Assembly: GCF_030848805.1 (NCBI RefSeq)
Contig: NC_092365.1
Location: 12,006,365 to 12,070,364 of the forward strand
Source of the DNA: Temnothorax longispinosus
Taxonomy: Eukaryota > Arthropoda > Insecta > Hymenoptera > Formicidae
DNA length: 64,000 nucleotides
Direction: 5' to 3'
Part shown: one piece after another, positions 1 to 11,449 of the stretch
How positions within the stretch are numbered: the stretch's first letter is position 1
How the letters are laid out: each line of letters starts with the position of its first letter
Position numbers and translations under genes: made by a program
The notes under the pieces: generated by a model
The model's input: the letters and a program-made list of their open reading frames with translations, nothing else
Database searches by the model: none
What the model was told of the DNA's origin: nothing

Positions 1-108
1 TCTTGAACTTTTTTATTTCTTGAACTACACTTAAAAAAGTGATCTTGACAACATTATATGTCAAGGTCAAGGTTATTGAAGGGTGGTCCGTATTTTTGCA
101 TAATTACC
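1..108 (-). mobile_element. Terminal fragment of the GGTAATTATG-ended transposon family
   Basis: The segment ends at 108 with GCATAATTACC, preceded by GTCAAGGTCAAGGT and GGGTGGTCC. The same end, in the same orientation, closes the intact element at 207-1307. It is therefore the right end of another copy whose body lies left of the window. Divergence from the 207-1307 copy (ATTTTTGCA instead of ATTACTGCA) suggests a separate, older insertion. There is no coding content. Confidence 0.7.
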
Positions 109-434
109 AATGATTTATATAAAAATCTATATAAAAAATTTAAATCTCATAAAAAGTTTTACAAAAATAAAAATGCATGTTAAGTACATAAAAGATATTT
201 AAAAGTGGTAATTATGCAGTAATAGGGACCACCCTCCGATGACCTTGACCTTGACATATGTTGTCAAGGTCACTCTCCTGAGTGACCTTCGGAAAGTTTT
301 AGCCGTCGCTCGTTATTCGTTAAAAAGTTATAAACAAAAAAAGTTTGAAAAATACAGCAGCTATTTTGAGTATTGGAAGGCATAAATAACTAATATATAC
401 GTGTGTGTGCCCTGCTTTAAAGAAAATCACAACC

Positions 435-897
435 GAAATAGTTCACGCATATACTTTCCACGCGAACCGAGGTTCACGCACACCCCCCCCCCGTGCTTTC
501 GGGGGAGGTGCGGTAGTCCCGAAATAGTTCACGCATACACTTTCCACGCGAACCGAGGTTCACGCACACCCCCCTCGTGCTTTCGGGGGAGGTGCGGTAG
601 TCCCGAAATAGTTCACGCATATACTTTCCACGCGAACCGAGGTTCACGCACACCCCCCCCCCCCGTGCTTTCGGGGGAGGTGCGGTAGTCCCGAAATAGT
701 TCACGCATACTCTTTCCACGCGAACCGAGGTTCACGCACACCCCCCCGTGCTTTCGGGGGAGGTGCGGTAGTCCCGAAATAGTTCACGCATATACTTTCC
801 ACGCGAACCGAGGTTCACGCACACCCCCCCCCGTGCTTTCGGGGGAGGTGCGGTAGTCCCGAAATAGTTCACGCATATACTTTCCACGCGAACCGAG
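435..897. repeat. ~85-bp minisatellite, six units
   Basis: Units begin GAAATAGTTCACGCAT at 435, 521, 604, 693, 776 and 861, so the period is 83-89 bp. Length differences come mainly from a C-tract (5-12 Cs) that pairs with a downstream GGGGG across GTGCTTT, making a small hairpin in each unit. The array fills the left half of the non-autonomous transposon. Confidence 0.9.
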
Positions 898-929
898 TTG
901 TGTTTTGGTAAAGCATATAAAGTTATAGA

Positions 930-1085
930 AGTTGTGATTTTCTTTAAAGCAGGGCACACACACATGTGTGTATGTCCTGCTTTATAAAAGTTGTGATTTT
1001 TTTTAAAGCAGGGCACACACACACGTGTGTATGTCCTGCTTTATAGAAGTTGTGATTTTCTTTAAAGCAGGGCACACACACGTAT
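930..1085. repeat. ~60-bp tandem repeat, about three units
   Basis: TTGTGATTTTCTTTAAAGCA followed by GGGCACACACACA and TGTGTATGTCCTGCTTTATA recurs about three times. The motif TTTAAAGCAGGGCACAC also appears inverted at the inner end of the left TIR (~405-425), so these units look like amplified inner-TIR sequence. Confidence 0.75.
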
Positions 1086-1841
1086 ATATTAGTTATTTAT
1101 GCCTTCCAATACTCAAAATAGCTGCTATATTGTCAAAACTTTTTTTGTTAATAACTTTTTAACGAATAACGAGCGACGGCTAAAACCTTCCGAAGGTCAC
1201 TCAGGAGGGTGACGAGATATGTCAACTATCTCGTCACATATGTGACTTGACAACATATGTCAAGGTCAAGGTCATCGGAGGGTGGTCCCTATTACTGCAT
1301 AATTACCTTAAAAGTATATACAATTGTTAAATAAACAATAAATCGCCCAAAAATAGATATGAAATTTTAATTAGCCAAGTATCACTGAGACAAACATAAA
1401 TCTAAAAAAGGACACTTATAAAAATATTACATATGTTTAATTAATTAAAATTTTATTTTATTTCTTTGTAACTCTATTGTGATTTCATGCAATTTCTCAG
1501 ATGTATAAAATGGACTTAAAATCAAAATAAAGCATTGGCGTGTCACATTTTGATACATATGTTTTTACTCTTCTTTGATATTTTGCAAATTTTAATTTTA
1601 AGTATTATCCGCAATATAATATCAATAATATATAATTTTACACAATAGAAATATTAATACAAGTTTGATAATATTTAATTATACTCGTAAACTCGATTAT
1701 CAGAGCATTAATTAGATATTATTAATTAAATGTTATCAATGTTTATCTCTTATCTATTTATAATAAATATTATATACAATAATCTTTGGTGTTGGATAAA
1801 TGCTATTTGGTCATGCCAAGTTTTTATGTTTTATTTTAACT

Positions 1842-2125
1842 AGACACCACAGACGCGCGCTTCGCGCGCGCTATTTATCTTTAACATTATGCTATTACTA
1901 TTACACTATTAACTTCTTGATACACACAACTATCAAAATATACGATGACAGCTGCAAATAAAGTAAGCGCAGCGAGAGAACCAATCGGCATCGCGGAAAA
2001 GAGGCAACAATAACCGCGATATATTCGAGTATCGACTTTGCACGCCTTTTTTAAGAGAGGGAACCTTTTTTTAGATGACGAGAACACTACAAACGCGCGC
2101 TATGCGTGCGCCATTTAGCTTTTTA
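1842..2125. repeat. Dispersed repeat copy A with CG-rich flanks
   Basis: A segment around 1925-2060 (AGCGAGAGAACCAATCGGCA; CGAGTATCGACTTTGCACGC) recurs in the same orientation at about 4540-4690. Here it is bracketed by two similar CG-rich motifs, ACGCGCGCTTCGCGCGCGC at ~1851 and ACGCGCGCTATGCGTGCGC at ~2093. No coding potential is seen, and the class of repeat is not recognised. Confidence 0.6.
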
Positions 2126-2222
2126 AATATATTATTACACAAAACAAAATTTACAACAATATTTAATATTGCTACTTTTTTTTAGTAATACCACACATTA
2201 AGAAAAATTTAACGGTATATAA

Positions 2223-2506
2223 AAAAGGATTTTGCTTTACATACCCCAAGGGGCCTTAAAGAGCGTTTTGAAGGGACGTACCCAACCCTAACCTCCAATT
2301 CATCTACTACCTTACTGTTCCCTCCTTTGGACCAACGGTTTAACGTCTCTTCCGAAAGACGGAGCCCAGTTTTCTCCGCATTTTGCACGGAAAGGCGCGG
2401 TTTTTTCGAAAAAAAACTTTTCCATGATTCATGGCTCTAGTGGACTCGAACCTGGTTCCTCAGATTACGAGTCTGGCGCTCTACCACTAGACCACACCGC
2501 CGCAAA
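2223..2506 (-). mobile_element. tRNA-derived SINE with 12-bp target duplication
   Basis: On the minus strand the head (2506 down to ~2432) is tRNA-like. Box A TGGTCTAGTGG (plus 2484-2494) and box B GGTTCGAGTCC (plus 2442-2452) both fit the pol III promoter consensus, and the anticodon-loop position reads CTCGTAA (CGT, threonine-like). The acceptor and T stems pair poorly, so it is not a functional tRNA. About 200 bp of non-tRNA body follow, including ACGTTAAACCGTTGG. The whole unit is flanked by AACGGTATATAA at 2211-2222 and 2507-2518, a perfect duplication that marks retroposition. Confidence 0.82.
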
Positions 2507-2726
2507 AACGGTATATAATAACATGATTTTTAAATGACTTTATACAAATATTTTTATTTAAATTGATTTTATGTTTCGCAAAGATATAAATACATTTATA
2601 ATAATTAATTAAAAACCTCGAAAAATAAAAGAAAGAATGTCATAAACTGTACATATAACTCATTGCATACGAAATTTTTAACATGCCTATTATCTTTTAA
2701 TTACAAAGGTGAATTCTTAACTCCTC

Positions 2727-3440
2727 TCTCTCTCTCTCTCTCACTCACTCACTCACTCACTCACTCACTCACTCACTCACTCACTCACTCACTCACTCAC
2801 TCACTCACTCACTCACTCACTCACTCACTCACGCACGCACGCACGCACGCACGCGCACGCACGCACCACCACGCACGCACGCACTCACGCTACGCACTCA
2901 CTCAAGCACTCACTCACGCACGCACGCACTCACTCACCACTCACGCACCACTCACTCACGCACTCACGCACGCACTCACTCACTCACGCACTCACGCACT
3001 CACGCACCACGCACTCACTCACTCACTCACTCACTCACTCACTACTCACTCACTCACGCTCACTCACTCACTCACTCACTCACTCACTCACTCACTCACT
3101 CACTCACTCACTCACTCACTCACCACTCACTCACTCACTCACCAGCATCACCAGCACTCACTCACTCACCACTCACTCACTCACTCACCACTCTCACTCA
3201 CTCACTCACTCACTCACTCACTCACTCACTCACTCACTCACTCACTCACTCACTCACTCACTCACTCACTCACTCACTCACTCACTCACTCACTCACTCA
3301 CTCACTCACTCACTCACTCACTCACTCACTCTCACTCACTCACTCACTCACTCACTCACTCACTCACTCACTCACTCACTCACTCACTCACTCACTCACT
3401 CACTCACTCACTCACTCACTCACTCACTCACTCACTCTCA
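2727..3440. repeat. (CTCA)n microsatellite, ~0.7 kb
   Basis: Nearly pure CTCA/ACTC tetranucleotide repeats, with a CGCA-rich variant block around 2830-3010. The open frame through it (Thr-His-Ser-Leu repeats) is an artefact of a 4-bp period having no stop in that frame. Confidence 0.97.
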
Positions 3441-3449
3441 GTAAATAAT

Positions 3450-6140
3450 TTGAAAAGTGCAGAATGATTAAAATGTATAAATAATTGTAAAAATGATATA
3501 TAACAATGATTAATAGATTTAAATTTGATAATTATAATTACGTAAATATTATACAATTACATAAATATTATAGAAAATGCTTCGTTATAACAGAATTTTG
3601 AACTTATTATTACTGTGTAACATTTGCGTAATTGTGTATATGCCTGAGCAAACCTTATATGGTTTCACATTATTCACAATGTACATTTTGCTTCAATTAC
3701 TAAGAGCACTCCCACTGGTGGTCTCTTCATCGCATTTACTTCCGTAATGTAGTTCTTATATAATGCCTTTATTATTATTTCTTACTTTAACTATTAATTT
3801 TATTAACAGTTAAAGAAAAAAAATACAGAAAAACTTCTGTTTTTCTTCTTCTTCTTCTTCTTTCAAAATTTCTTTTTTTCTCTTATTTTTTATTGAAACT
3901 GAACTGAAAATTTCTTCTTATAGATACTCAAGTTCACTTCTTATAAAAATTATTAAAAAAATGTCCTTTTTACCTTATTTCTTCCAACGGTAGATACCTT
4001 TTCAATTGGACTCAATTTTGTATACAATAGACAGTCTGGTACACCTGATATATTAATATAATCAGAAATAAAAAAGAATTAAAATTCTTTTATAATTCTT
4101 TCTTTTAAATACCTCTCCTTCTTTCCTTTTTTTCTTTCGTTATCATTTCACTTCCTTTTTTTATCCAATGCTTTAAATCTCATCACGTTGTAGATCCATG
4201 TATAAGAAATAACCTTATACAGTTACTATAATGCATTTGTACAAAGAGCAGTATTAACAGTGTTTTAAAACGAAAACCACTTATTGAAAATAAAAAATAA
4301 CACAAAGTATCATTTCTAAAAAATTAAAAATAAAGATTATAATAAAAACGATTTATAAAACTTATCTAAAAAACAATCTTGATACATCCAAAAGGAAAAA
4401 AGTATCCGTTAATGTAGAAGTAATTTTAACTTAAATACTTATAATAAATAAAACGTTAAAATACTTAAATTAAATACTTAAAATAAACTATGACATTTTC
4501 CATTTTCTGTAGCTGTTACTAATATACTTAACCCGTCGATACACATGACACATAACTGTCAAAATATGCGAATCGTTCATGAAGTAAGCACAGCGAGAGA
4601 ACCAATCGGCATCGCGGAAAAGAGGCAACATTATAACCGCAATATATTCGAGTATCGACTTTGCACGCTGGCCTTTTTTAGAGAGGGGATGATACGACTT
4701 AAAATTTATGTAAAATTATAATACAGTCACAAAAAAATAAAATAAAGTTCTATTAATTAAACACACCTAATATCTTCAAAAGTATTGTTTTTTTTTAACA
4801 TGCCTCAGTAATATTTGGCTAATTAGATTGATTTTATATCTATTTTTGAGTAGTTAATTTTTTATTTAATAATGCACACATTTTTAAATAATATATTTTA
4901 TGTACTTGGTGTATATTTTTTACTTTTGTAAGGTAAGATTTTTAATAATTTTTATTGATAACGTAGTTGTTAAAAACGTAAATTTCTATCTCTCTTGTGA
5001 TAATCATATTATTAATTCAATATTAATTCAAATTATATTGTATATTTGTTTTATTATTCGTATTTATTATTCTGCAATTTAATTTTACAACTAAAATGTA
5101 TCATACTCTACAAAATTTAAATAATGTTAAAATTTTTTGTATTTATAGCAAGAGTAACCAAATGACAGAAAATCTAAAAGGCTCGATATGAGCAAAGATT
5201 AATATTTACCATAATGATATATGTATTTAAAATATTTTTATAATACCATTGACGTATTTGTGTATTGTTAGATGATTGTGTGAATAAGTGGTTTAAATTA
5301 TCAACAAAATGATGAAAATTATATTAACGAAAATTGTAATACTCGACGGAATTGTATCTTTATACAAATACGTCGATTACATTCTTATTGGCTTTTGATA
5401 TTTGAAAAAAGTGTTGAAAATCGCTGATATTGCGATACTAATTGTGTGTAGAATACAAGTGGATTGCAGGTGCTTTCATGGTGAGAGTAGCTAGTCAGCT
5501 GCTGTAGCTAAAATCAATAGGGAAGGAAGTGATGTGCTGCGCTGCGTGCGTCAATGTGTTAGGAGAAAAATGCGTATTAATATGTCACATTCTTAAAAAT
5601 AGGTTTCGAAACAGATTAACTTTCAATGAGTCTAATTTCTCATATGTAATTAACACGTAACTATAACTGTATTCTACGTCAAAACTATCGTATACAACAG
5701 TACAGATACATATAAAAAATAACTAGATAGCATTTTATTATTTGGTTATACTGTTGCGACGTCGCATTAATCTGTATTATTAATAATTAATATTATCCTT
5801 TTTATAAATTTTATTAAAAATAATTTATTGGTTTTGATTCTGTTCGGCAAGGTTCCATGTTAATTGAGCATCTTAAGCAAAAACGTTCTGGCAAACATTT
5901 AAGATAATATAATGCATGAATTAAAGGACATTGTAATTAACATGACATAATATTTATCACAATCGACTATAAAAATCACTAATTTAGACAAATTCTTAAG
6001 TGCAAGTATTTCAGTGATTTTAGGATCTGAGGACATTCGTGCTAATAACTGTTATTTTATATATGAAATTTTAAACAAAATTTGAAAATTATGTTTATGG
6101 GAAATTTAAATCTATTTATTTTGTCACCTCTCATATATTA
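3450..6140. other. AT-rich non-coding stretch, one dispersed-repeat copy
   Basis: Mostly low-complexity AT-rich DNA with pyrimidine-rich tracts around 3840-4180. The only repeat recognised is copy B of the dispersed segment at about 4540-4690 (compare 1925-2060). A slightly less AT-rich patch at 5440-5600 shows no ORF, RNA fold or repeat end that I can support. Confidence 0.6.
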
Positions 6141-6146
6141 ATTGTA

Positions 6147-6523
6147 CAGGATGTTACCTAAGTAAGTACACAAACTCGAAGGAAATATTTCTTGGCTTAT
6201 TTTAAGGAGAAAAGGTCCTATAAACATGTGTTCTAAACTGCTTTATTTTCGAAATATAGGGTGTCAAAAATGCACGCTCCTCTAAAAATGTTTTATCGGT
6301 ACTAGAAAATGGTTCTTAATACTATATGTACGCATACCAAATTTAAATAAAATATCTTTAAATGTTTTCCAGATTTTTGAAATTTTTATTTCTCTTCACA
6401 ACTTTAACACCCTGTATTTTGAAAACAAAGCATTTTAGGACACATATTTATAGGATATTTTCTTCTTAAATCAGCCAAGGAATATCCCCTTCAAGTTTGT
6501 GTACTTATTTAGGTAACACCTTG
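6147..6523. mobile_element. TA-flanked MITE, Tc1/mariner type, copy 1
   Basis: The left end CAGGATGTTACCTAAGTAAG and the right end (minus strand) CAAGGTGTTACCTAAATAAG are inverted repeats continuing through GTACACAAACT. TA lies on both sides (6145-6146, 6524-6525), as expected for Tc1/mariner insertions. There is no transposase ORF in 377 bp. A diverged second copy is at about 44352-44727. Confidence 0.8.
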
Positions 6524-6783
6524 TATATTTTTTTTGCTAAAATCAATAACATTTTTATACTTCTAATGTCATTTCAAGATTAATTAGTAATATTTGTTTG
6601 CAAGTAACAGAGATAGAATATATAATTATTCTTTATAGAAAATATGATGTTCTTTAACAAGATTATAATTTCTTACATTATATTATATTTAGATATTAAG
6701 AAACAAATAGTCGGATCTGTTTACATAGAAAAAGTTTATGAAGAATTCAAATCTAATATGCAACAGCAGGTTTAATTAATTAC

Positions 6784-6911
6784 CTCGTCGTCGTAAATAT
6801 TGTCGTGATCTGCCATCGGTGGTGCAAATCGAACGCTCCGCTGCTTTTTCTTGACCTGAAATGCGAAACGACGCGGTCTTTTGCGTTTATCCCATTCGTT
6901 GATGGTAATCT
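6784..6911 (-). CDS. Candidate internal exon, unknown gene
   Basis: On the minus strand a 42-codon open stretch lies between a good acceptor (TTACGATTGCAG, ending at plus 6912) and a donor (GAG|GTAATT, plus 6782-6783). The encoded peptide is basic then acidic, with WDKRKRPRRF and KKKQRSVRFAPP followed by MADHDNIYDDE. Its base composition is more balanced than the AT-rich surroundings, which suggests selection. I do not recognise the family and found no neighbouring exon with confidence. The overlapping plus-strand frame looks like a shadow. A stray transposon exon remains possible. Confidence 0.4.
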
Positions 6912-7911
6912 CTGCAATCGTAATTTATTTGCTTCACAATTTCGAATCTATAACAAGATCAAAAGACCTTATTTTACACCTATAAATGTCTTAACAGCTA
7001 TACTCGCACTGCACGAATTTTCGATACTGAGCGACAGATCATCCCTTCCAAGAGATGCTGCAGATGTAGAGCTTGCGCATTTGACAGCGGATGCTGCGCT
7101 ATACAGAGACAGGTAGAAAGGGAGGGGTGAGAAAGGGAGGGAAGAAAAGAGGGCGACAGAAGAAGAGGGAGAGAGGAAGCCAATATATAAAAATATTCTT
7201 GCACACAGCGTAAGAAATAAAGAACAACGACGATATGTGTATACACGGAATAAGTAAATATGACATTTTTGATCATCAGGCAAATGGATCTATTAATTTG
7301 CTACTTATAAATATTTGCTTATATTTTGGATTATATATCGATCACCATCAGATTTATTTCCCATAGTATAAAAATTCTAAATCATTTTTCTTGTGCTCAA
7401 CGAAAGAGATATTATTAAACAATGTTCACCAATCACCGTTCTTTGAACAAATATATAGTGCTTGAGATAGTGTGCGTGAGAATAGACGCGTTCAAGTCAG
7501 AAAAGGAGCTAGCCTGCTCGCCGAGCGAATGCAAATTAAACGGTAAAAATTACTAGCTGCTTTGTCGCAGCTGGTCTAACTACGTAGTACCTACCCAGCA
7601 AAAACAACTTAGTCAAAGTGATATCAAATTGCTATCAAATTGACGAGGGGTATAATGTCAAAAGAAGTAATCAAAATAATGGCAAAATGATGGCATCATG
7701 ACTGCAAAACGTCCCATACCTTGATGGTGATTATGACTGTCATTTTGACGTCATTTTGATGTCTGTTTGATGTTAAAGTAAATAATTTCCTCTACAGTAA
7801 TGTACATAAATGCAAAATTAAAATAAAATTAAAACTAAATTACATTGAAAAAGAGACAAAATAAAGACAGAAACATATTGCATAAAATTCTTTAATCAGA
7901 TTTAAGCTTCC

Positions 7912-8085
7912 CAAGTAGCAAAGTGACGTCAGAAGACGACATAATGACGTCTATTTTTAGTCTTTTTTGGTCCACGACGTCATAGGCTAATAATGGACGT
8001 TTATAAGACGTCATTTCTTAGACCATCTAAAGACGTCATTTTGAAGACGTCTTAAAATTGTCCAAATAACGTCTTTTTGCAACAT
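7912..8085. repeat. GACGTC palindromic-hexamer array
   Basis: Six GACGTC sites occur within about 140 bp, in variable AT-rich spacing and in both AAGACGTC and GACGTCTT contexts. The array opens with TTCCCAAGTAGCAAAG. A similar array built on GTCGAC lies at 27745-27915 and starts, on the other strand, with TTCCCTAAGAGCAAA. It is probably a terminal or internal part of a repeat family; its class is unknown. Confidence 0.7.
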
Positions 8086-8299
8086 AACTATTTTTACTTT
8101 TTAATGTTATATATAATAAAATAATAATAAAATAAAAATCAGAAAATTAATTACAATATATTTATTTCGCAATTTTATGATTAAAGCGGTGAATTTATGA
8201 TATAATTAAGTGATTATAGTGTAATTAGTGGTTACATATATGCAATGTAACGTGTAAACTATTTTCCTGATCGACATATTATTCAAATTGCATGTAATA

Positions 8300-8940
8300 A
8301 TCATTTCGATTTTGTTTTGTTTAGCGCCGGTTGCGCCCGTATTCCTATCTGCGCGCAACCCAGCGTTTCGACACTACTTTTCACGCTTGCGCTAATCTTG
8401 TTCATTGCGTCACGCGATCGGCGCGGCGGTCGTCTCACTGTTGCCGCGATCGAGAAGATCGGCTCGTGCCGGCAGAGATTTATTAACTGTGCTCACGGTG
8501 ATACTCTCGTTCATTATAGTTTACGCGGATGTCTCTCGTTTCATAACCTCATTTGTTTTGTGTCGCTCGTGTTTCAGTCACTCGTGCCGTGCGGTAGTAC
8601 AGTGATGAAAGTTCGTCCGGTTACACGAGTTAACGTTGTCGTGATTGTATCATAAAAGCACGTGGCGGTTATCGTCAGTGTGCATAGCTCGACTGTTAAT
8701 TGCAGTCCCGCGTTTATGCCATTTATGGTGTTCTCTGTGGCATTTCTCTGTGTGTGCTCATCGAGTTTTCTCGACACGATGAGACGTGTTTGTGCAAGTG
8801 CGCTTTGTACAGTGCGTTAAGGACATTCAAGAACAGAACTGCATTATACAGCGTAGAAGATATTGTTCTATCTAGTTTTTTGGCACCCTCATTTCAACTT
8901 TTCGTGAATTCAATCTGCTCGGATACCTAACATTACCAAG
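8300..8940. other. GC-enriched block without a convincing gene
   Basis: Base composition rises clearly against the AT-rich flanks. Several short overlapping frames exist on both strands, but none has recognisable domains, and splice sites consistent with joining them were not found. It could be the 5' region of a gene or an unrecognised repeat. I do not call a CDS here. Confidence 0.4.
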
Positions 8941-9418
8941 ATTTAACAACCTTACACATGCATTACAGTTATTTTTACCCGGCAGTAATATAATTTATAA
9001 GTAAGTAATTTAAATAATTTTTTATTGTAAAGTTTATATGTATATTATTGCAACTAATTTTGTGTGTAAAACTATTTTTCTCGTGTCTTAATTTTTAACA
9101 GATTATACTCATTATTATATGTCATAATTATGTTCCACGCTTAGCATTAGGATGAGACAATAAACCGAGCAATAAACTGTACATTTCAAGTAAGTTGATT
9201 AATAAAAATAAAAATGGATAGATATGTAAAAACAAAAATAGATGTATCAGTTTATTGTTAATGTCCATAAAAAATTATCGATATTATCAGTAAATTGAAT
9301 TTAAAAAAAAGCAGCGAGGAGAATAAACTTATTTGCAATTTGTAAATGTATTTAACTTTTTATAACAGAACTAATTCGTACTGATCAAAAGTATATTCAA
9401 ATCTTGCGATTTCTTTAG

Positions 9419-10794
9419 ATTATTCAAGGAATTCCGGGATGTACGGTTACAAAACCTTCGGACTATTGCGACTCTCGGCGTGGGTGGTTTCGGAAGAGTT
9501 GAATTAGTTCAAATTGCCGGAGACAGCACACGATCCTTCGCTCTGAAGCAAATAAAGAAGGCACAGATTGTCGAGACGCGACAGCAACAGCACATTATGT
9601 CAGAAAAAAGGATCATGAGCGAAGCGGATTGCGATTTTGTAGTCAAACTTTTTAAGACTTTTAAAGATCGAAAGTACCTCTACATGCTGATGGAAGCTTG
9701 CTTGGGTGGCGAGTTATGGACCGTTCTCAGGGACAAGGGACATTTCGACGATGGTACTACGCGCTTTTATACTAACTGCATGCGTTGTGGAAGCATTCGA
9801 TTATCTGTACTCCAGAAACATCATCTATAGAGATCTTAAACCGGAAAACTTACTTTTAGATAATAAAGGGTAAGAATACATTCATCTGTATAATAATGAT
9901 GTATTATTTCAAAAAAATTAAGGAATTTTTATGGACATATTAAGATATTATTATTTTCAATACATCGAAAAACAGATGCTCCGTAGTACTTAGCAGATGG
10001 ATTTAGATTTCATTGTATTATTATTATTTTTTTTAGATATGTTAAACTTGTGGATTTCGGTTTTGCTAAACGGTTGGATAAAGGAAGGAAGACGTGGACT
10101 TTTTGTGGTATACCAGAATACGTGGCACCGAAAGTCATTCTAAATAAAGATCATGACATAAGCGCCGATTATTTATTGGTCCTTTGGCGTTCTCATATTC
10201 GAATTACTTACGGGTACGCCTCCTTTTACCGGCGCTGATCCAATGAAGACGTATAACATTATCTTAAAAGGAATCGACGCCATAGAATTTCCTAGATCCA
10301 TCACGCGTAACGCAATGGCGCTCATCAAAAAGCTTTGCAGGTAAATTATGATACGCTTTTACGTATTAGAATATTTCATATATATTCTTGGGTAAATATT
10401 TATAGCATAACAACATGTTTGTTGACTGCAATACGAATGTTAAACATTAAAATTTCTCGAACAATAAAAAATTGCTCTATGTGTTTTCAAGGATAATCCT
10501 GCAGAACGTCTTGGATATCAAAGAGGCGACATCAGTGAAATACAGAAACACAAGTAAATACATTTCTTAGCATTTTAAGGATATAAAAGAATATCATAAT
10601 GATTTATTTTTATGAATCCATTACAGATGGTTCGATTGGGTTTAATTGGAAAGGTCTGAAAACGTAGAACTCTGGACCCCCCAATACTACCCCGAGTTCA
10701 AGGCTCTACAGACACGGCGAATTTCGACGCTTATCCAGCTGATTCCGATCCACCGCTACCCGACGATATTTCCGGTTGGAATAATGACTTTTAA
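9419..10794 (+). pseudogene. cGMP-dependent protein kinase (PKG) catalytic-domain pseudogene
   Basis: Four exon-like blocks encode a PKG catalytic domain: 9419-9869, 10037-10340, about 10491-10553 and 10627-10794. Visible motifs are the glycine loop GVGGFGRVELVQ, FALKQIKKAQIVETRQQQH, catalytic YRDLKPENLL, DFGFAKRLD and the PKG tail DPPLPDDISGWNNDF before TAA. Insect PKG (foraging in Drosophila) is a cytosolic Ser/Thr kinase activated by cGMP; its cGMP-binding and leucine-zipper regions are not seen here. Damage is extensive: a 4-bp insertion after TRFYT (~9775), a 4-bp TTAT duplication after HDISADY (~10170), single-T insertions near 10635 and 10667, CGTPEY changed to CGIPEY, APE changed to APK, and a degraded acceptor before exon 3 (CAA where CAG is expected). 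Introns are retained, so it arose by genomic duplication, not retroposition. Confidence 0.9.
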
Positions 10795-11050
10795 CGCAAA
10801 AAGTTTAAGGGACTTCTATTTAATATTCGCGTTTTTACTAGCAGGAAATTGTAATAGGATTTAACGATCTCTCGATCATACGAGATAATTGGTGACACCT
10901 GCATTTTTTCTCGTACTACGTGATATACAGATTATAGTCGCATGTTATCATATTTTTACATTTTTTTTTGTCATATCTCGCAGTATAATCGTGATTCGAA
11001 CGAAGAAAACTGCATTGTGATAAAATTTAGAATTTTTATAAATTTCGGAT

Positions 11051-11084
<34 letters not shown>

Positions 11085-11139
11085 AGGATCAATCAGATAT
11101 TTAACCTTTTGACAGTCACGAAGCAAACTAGTGGTCTAT

Positions 11140-11303
11140 AATGCCCGATCTACAATAGCTGTAGTAAGCTGTAGTAAGCCTCAAGCCGTAAGAAATTGAC
11201 CAATTACAGGCGAATGTGAGGAGAATAATCGACTGTGATTGGTCAGTTTCTTACATCTTGAGGCTTACTACAGCTTACTACAGCTATTGTAGATCGGGCA
11301 TAA
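11140..11303. mobile_element. Foldback MITE (CTACAATAGC type)
   Basis: ATGCCCGATCTACAATAGCT at the left is the complement of the right end, and the arms pair for about 65 bp (through GTAGTAAG repeats and CTCAAG) around a ~30-bp loop. The arms resemble the outer arms at 18778-19050 (TCTACAATGGCAGCAG, then GTAAG motifs), so they may be one family. Confidence 0.8.
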
Positions 11304-11449
11304 AGGTTGACGACACACGTTACCAAGTTACTCAAAGAAAAAAAACAATGCGATACCTTCATACCGTTACTTATTCATACCGTAACTGTCAAAAGGTTAA
11401 ATATCTAGAAAATAATAATAATAAATATGGATACGATATACTACTTGCG

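Larger units (their letters stand above)
207..1307. mobile_element. Non-autonomous DNA transposon, long TIRs, 8-bp target duplication
   Basis: The ends are exact inverted copies: GGTAATTATGCAGTAATAGG at 207 and its complement ending at 1307. The terminal inverted repeats run on for roughly 230 bp, with an insertion in the right arm near 1213-1245. TTAAAAGT flanks both sides (199-206 and 1308-1315), a perfect 8-bp target duplication. The interior is tandem repeats with no transposase. The first ~190 bp closely match the left end of the element at 30532, which carries a DDE/SWIM transposase, so this is probably a deletion derivative moved in trans by that family. Short frames inside are repeat artefacts. 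Confidence 0.85.

Noticed and set aside
401..1022. Short proteins in the 207-1307 element
   Set aside because: They translate the 85-bp minisatellite and its complement on both strands; no start context or domain.
2432..2506. Functional tRNA-Thr(CGT) gene
   Set aside because: The A and B boxes are good, but acceptor and T stems pair poorly and the unit continues into a SINE body bounded by target duplications.
2663..3448. 261-codon Thr-His-Ser-Leu repeat protein
   Set aside because: It is a pure reading of the CTCA tetranucleotide microsatellite, which has no stop in this frame; no flanking coding sequence or splice sites.
8317..8930. Proteins in the GC-enriched block at 8.3-8.9 kb
   Set aside because: Overlapping frames on both strands without domains or consistent splice sites; left as unexplained sequence.
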